Shown: positions 61,916-64,000 of the stretch, piece by piece
Position numbering within the stretch: the stretch's first letter is position 1
Layout: each line of letters begins with the position of its first letter
NCBI GenBank assembly: GCA_963281255.1
Contig: OY725489.1
Span: forward strand, 4,836,001 to 4,900,000
Length of the DNA stretch: 64,000 nucleotides
Source of the DNA: Aphrocallistes beatrix
Lineage: Eukaryota > Porifera > Hexactinellida > Sceptrulophora > Aphrocallistidae
Direction of reading: 5' to 3'
The notes under the pieces: generated by a model
The model's input: only the letters and a program-made list of their open reading frames with translations
Databases searched by the model: none
Told to the model about the DNA's origin: nothing
Made by a program: the position numbers and the translations under genes

Positions 61916-62425
61916 AGGCTTCATTATGATGTTCTCGTGATCCTGGTTGATTGTAATTGAAATGAATTATATTAAATTTCTTTAGGTTATATGTGTATTT
62001 ATACAATTTATACACGAGTGTATTGATATATTAGTAATTCTAATTACATATCTAGAATATTGAGACGCTTTAGGCTAATTCATTATTTCAACAAAATTAT
62101 CTCTTTCAAAAATAGCATTATAGGCTAATAGTAGTTCAGCATATATCAGTCAAAAGACTGATTTTAGCTGTTGAGATTAACATCACCATATATATTTACA
62201 ATATATTTAAAATATGAGGATTAAAAGAATCAGCATGACAATTTTCAATGCCCTACTACCACAATAATATCTCATTGATTTGAAAAGAATTGAGTTGTGC
62301 TGATTCAGGAATAATTCACTTTATATGGTTGTTTCATTTTAGCAGTTCATCATTTAAATATAAACATTAAGCATATGTGCATAAAGAGTTCTAATAACAT
62401 TGTGTAAAGATCTTAATCGTCTCAC
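61916..62425. other. AT-rich stretch, nothing recognised
   Basis: No gene or repeat structure that I can support. Confidence 0.5.
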
Positions 62426-62640
62426 AGTATATCTGCATTTAAAAGATTACATATTCATATGTGGTATATCTGCATGTAAGAGAGTGTACATTCATCTGTG
62501 ATATATCTGGATGTGAGAGAGTACACATCCATCTGTGGTATATCTGCATGTAGGGTAGAGTGCACATCCGTTTCGTGGCATATCTGTATGTAAGAGAGAG
62601 TATACATTCGTTTCGTGGTATATCTGCATGTAAAAGTGTG
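62426..62640. repeat. Minisatellite, units of about 37-41 bp, five to six copies
   Basis: Each unit begins GT(G/A)(G/A)(T/C)ATATCTG(C/G/T)AT and ends ACAT(T/C)C(A/G)T. Unit length drifts upward to the right through small GAGA and TTC expansions. Confidence 0.85.
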
Positions 62641-63112
62641 GATTTGCTTAGTATTATCTCCTACACCTTATCCTCAGTATTATATAAGTATTATATATCT
62701 AGTTTTTCGTATTTCGTGGAAGGACTCTGCTGGTAGCTGTTGGTAGATTATGACTTACCTACCTGGACATTCTTGATTCAATTACGCTACATTAAAGAAA
62801 TGCATCGAAATTTGGACTTTGATCTTACTATTCAATTAATTAATTAATTAATTAACCCGCGGATGCATTGGGCTAGATCCTATTTATAGTAGCTACTCCA
62901 ATTTTTATATGGCTCCCCTACTGAGAAGAGCTTAAACCGGAAATGAGGCAGCAGCATTCCTAGGCGACGATGGGTTTTAAGTTATATTAATAATATTATT
63001 CCTAATTAATCATGGTTTCAAAAATAATTCAGTTTAAATGAAATTAACATTGCAATTTCAATCAAGGCTGAAAATAGATTTGAAAAAACTTAGTAATCAT
63101 GTTTAAAAGATA
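62641..63112. other. AT-rich stretch, nothing recognised
   Basis: Includes a short TTAA-type run (ATTAATTAATTAATTAATTAA near 62836). No gene seen. Confidence 0.5.
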
Positions 63113-63114
63113 CT

Positions 63115-64000
63115 TAGGGCGTTCAATTAGTTCCAGGAATGAATGAGTCTATATCTCTTTTCTAATACAACCTTTCTATCTAATTCTCTGTTTCTAAAAT
63201 CCTCCAAGTGTGTACTATCGGATTGTATACCGAGTGATTTATCTACTGTAAATATTTTTTCTATATTACCTTGCCTTTTTTGCGGGCACTTTTGACCATT
63301 TGCCAAAATATGGCTTCATAATTGGATGGTTTGCATTACGATCAACGAGTGTTCATCAAATATCGAACATTATTAGGGAGTTTGCCAAAGGACATCCATT
63401 CTGACCTGGTTACGATACATGGATGATGCTCTTTCATCTTCACAGGTCTACGAATGGGCGAAGTGATTCCGTGAAGGACGTGACTCATGTGGAGATGACC
63501 CTCGATGCGAGCCTCCGAAGACGTCCGTCAATGACAGTAACATTGCTCACATTGCGCAAATAATAGAGGATGATGCCCCATTCAACTGTGGAGACTGTAG
63601 CTATGGAGGTTGGCATTTCAACGGGAAGTGCTCAGACTATTCTGACTCAATCTCTGTAGATGAAAAATATTTCAGCTCGATGGGTGCCTCATAGCCTATC
63701 AAAAAAGAACATGCAGGACCGGTTGAGAATCGCGAAAAATACACTCAATAAATACAAATACGCTGACTATCGATGCTTGACGGAGATAGTAAGTGGCGAT
63801 GATACTTGGATTCGCTATGATGAACCACTTCGTAAAGCTCAATCTAGGAGTTGGAATGGAAAAGATCGGGATGGGATCCGGTTGTCCCCATTGAAAAAAC
63901 CGAGGCCCGATAGGTTCAGAAAGAAGATAATGTATTCTATTTTCTTTGATGGGATGGGAAACGTAACTCAAATAAGTGTTCCTCGTGGGAAGACAGTAAC
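63115..64000 (+). mobile_element. Mariner-family DNA transposon, broken, runs off the window
   Basis: The probable left end is near 63115 (TAGGGCGTTCAATTAGTT, following ATACT). Mariner transposase pieces follow from about 63309 in more than one frame: QRVFIKYRTLLG and PKDIHSDLVTIHG, then SSQVYEWAK and REGRDSCGDDPRC, then SIS-type helix-turn-helix remains, and from about 63780 to the end SGDDTWIRYDEP (first catalytic Asp), KPRPDRFRKKIMYS and IFFDGMGNV. Several frame changes make it inactive. The remaining third and the right end would lie beyond 64000. Confidence 0.85.

Noticed and set aside
63699-63971. Minus-strand frame of 90 codons
   Set aside because: It is the antisense of the mariner transposase, whose plus-strand motifs are clear.

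Overview
The window is AT-rich animal DNA: short introns with GT..AG borders, tRNA-derived SINE-like sequence, Tc1/mariner, pogo, hAT, PIF/Harbinger and KDZ-type transposons, and almost no ordinary host genes. An invertebrate is likely. A parasitic copepod would fit, but that is a guess from base composition and repeat content only.

Much of the window is present twice. Bases 1-10596 (block A) match 12555-30301 (block B), and 28317-38094 (block C) match 38295-48072 (block D). A 200-N gap follows A, and another separates C from D. The simplest reading is unmerged haplotype copies around assembly gaps, so the real locus is probably 10797-38094 followed by 48073-64000. A and B differ by real structural variants. 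B carries a 5,895-bp transposon that A lacks, and A lacks 1,248 bp of a palindrome and its flank that B keeps.

Layout of B: a Ty3/gypsy fossil (13204-15174), a SINE-like element, a 2.8-kb TIR element with a small pogo MITE inside it, the KDZ transposon inside that MITE (19555-25449), a 1-kb palindrome, a 101-aa coiled-coil ORF, and a diverged 1.8-kb palindrome (28651-30434). Block C adds a deleted pogo/jerky element (31147-33001) and a hAT element with a second hAT-like element inside it (34640-37763). After 48073 come two copies of a Tc1-type MITE, a Harbinger remnant, a third long palindrome, an open tyrosine-recombinase (Crypton-like) gene (57788-60567), a minisatellite and the start of a broken mariner.

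The most interesting object is the KDZ transposon. It encodes an apparently intact 805-aa, seven-exon transposase and, convergently, a second protein. The second protein has an N-terminus that looks like the DNA-binding domain of the transcription factor NRF1/Erect wing, followed by a Ulp1-type SUMO protease and a PHD finger. Its terminal inverted repeats carry the palindrome TGCGCATGCGCA, an ideal NRF1 site, four times per end at exact 22-bp spacing (one of the eight copies has one mismatch), plus a fifth weaker site. The innermost right-hand site abuts the TATA box of the NRF1-like gene. A mobile element that encodes an NRF1-like protein and carries NRF1 sites at its ends suggests self-recognition and self-regulation, and perhaps an evolutionary link between NRF1 and transposons.
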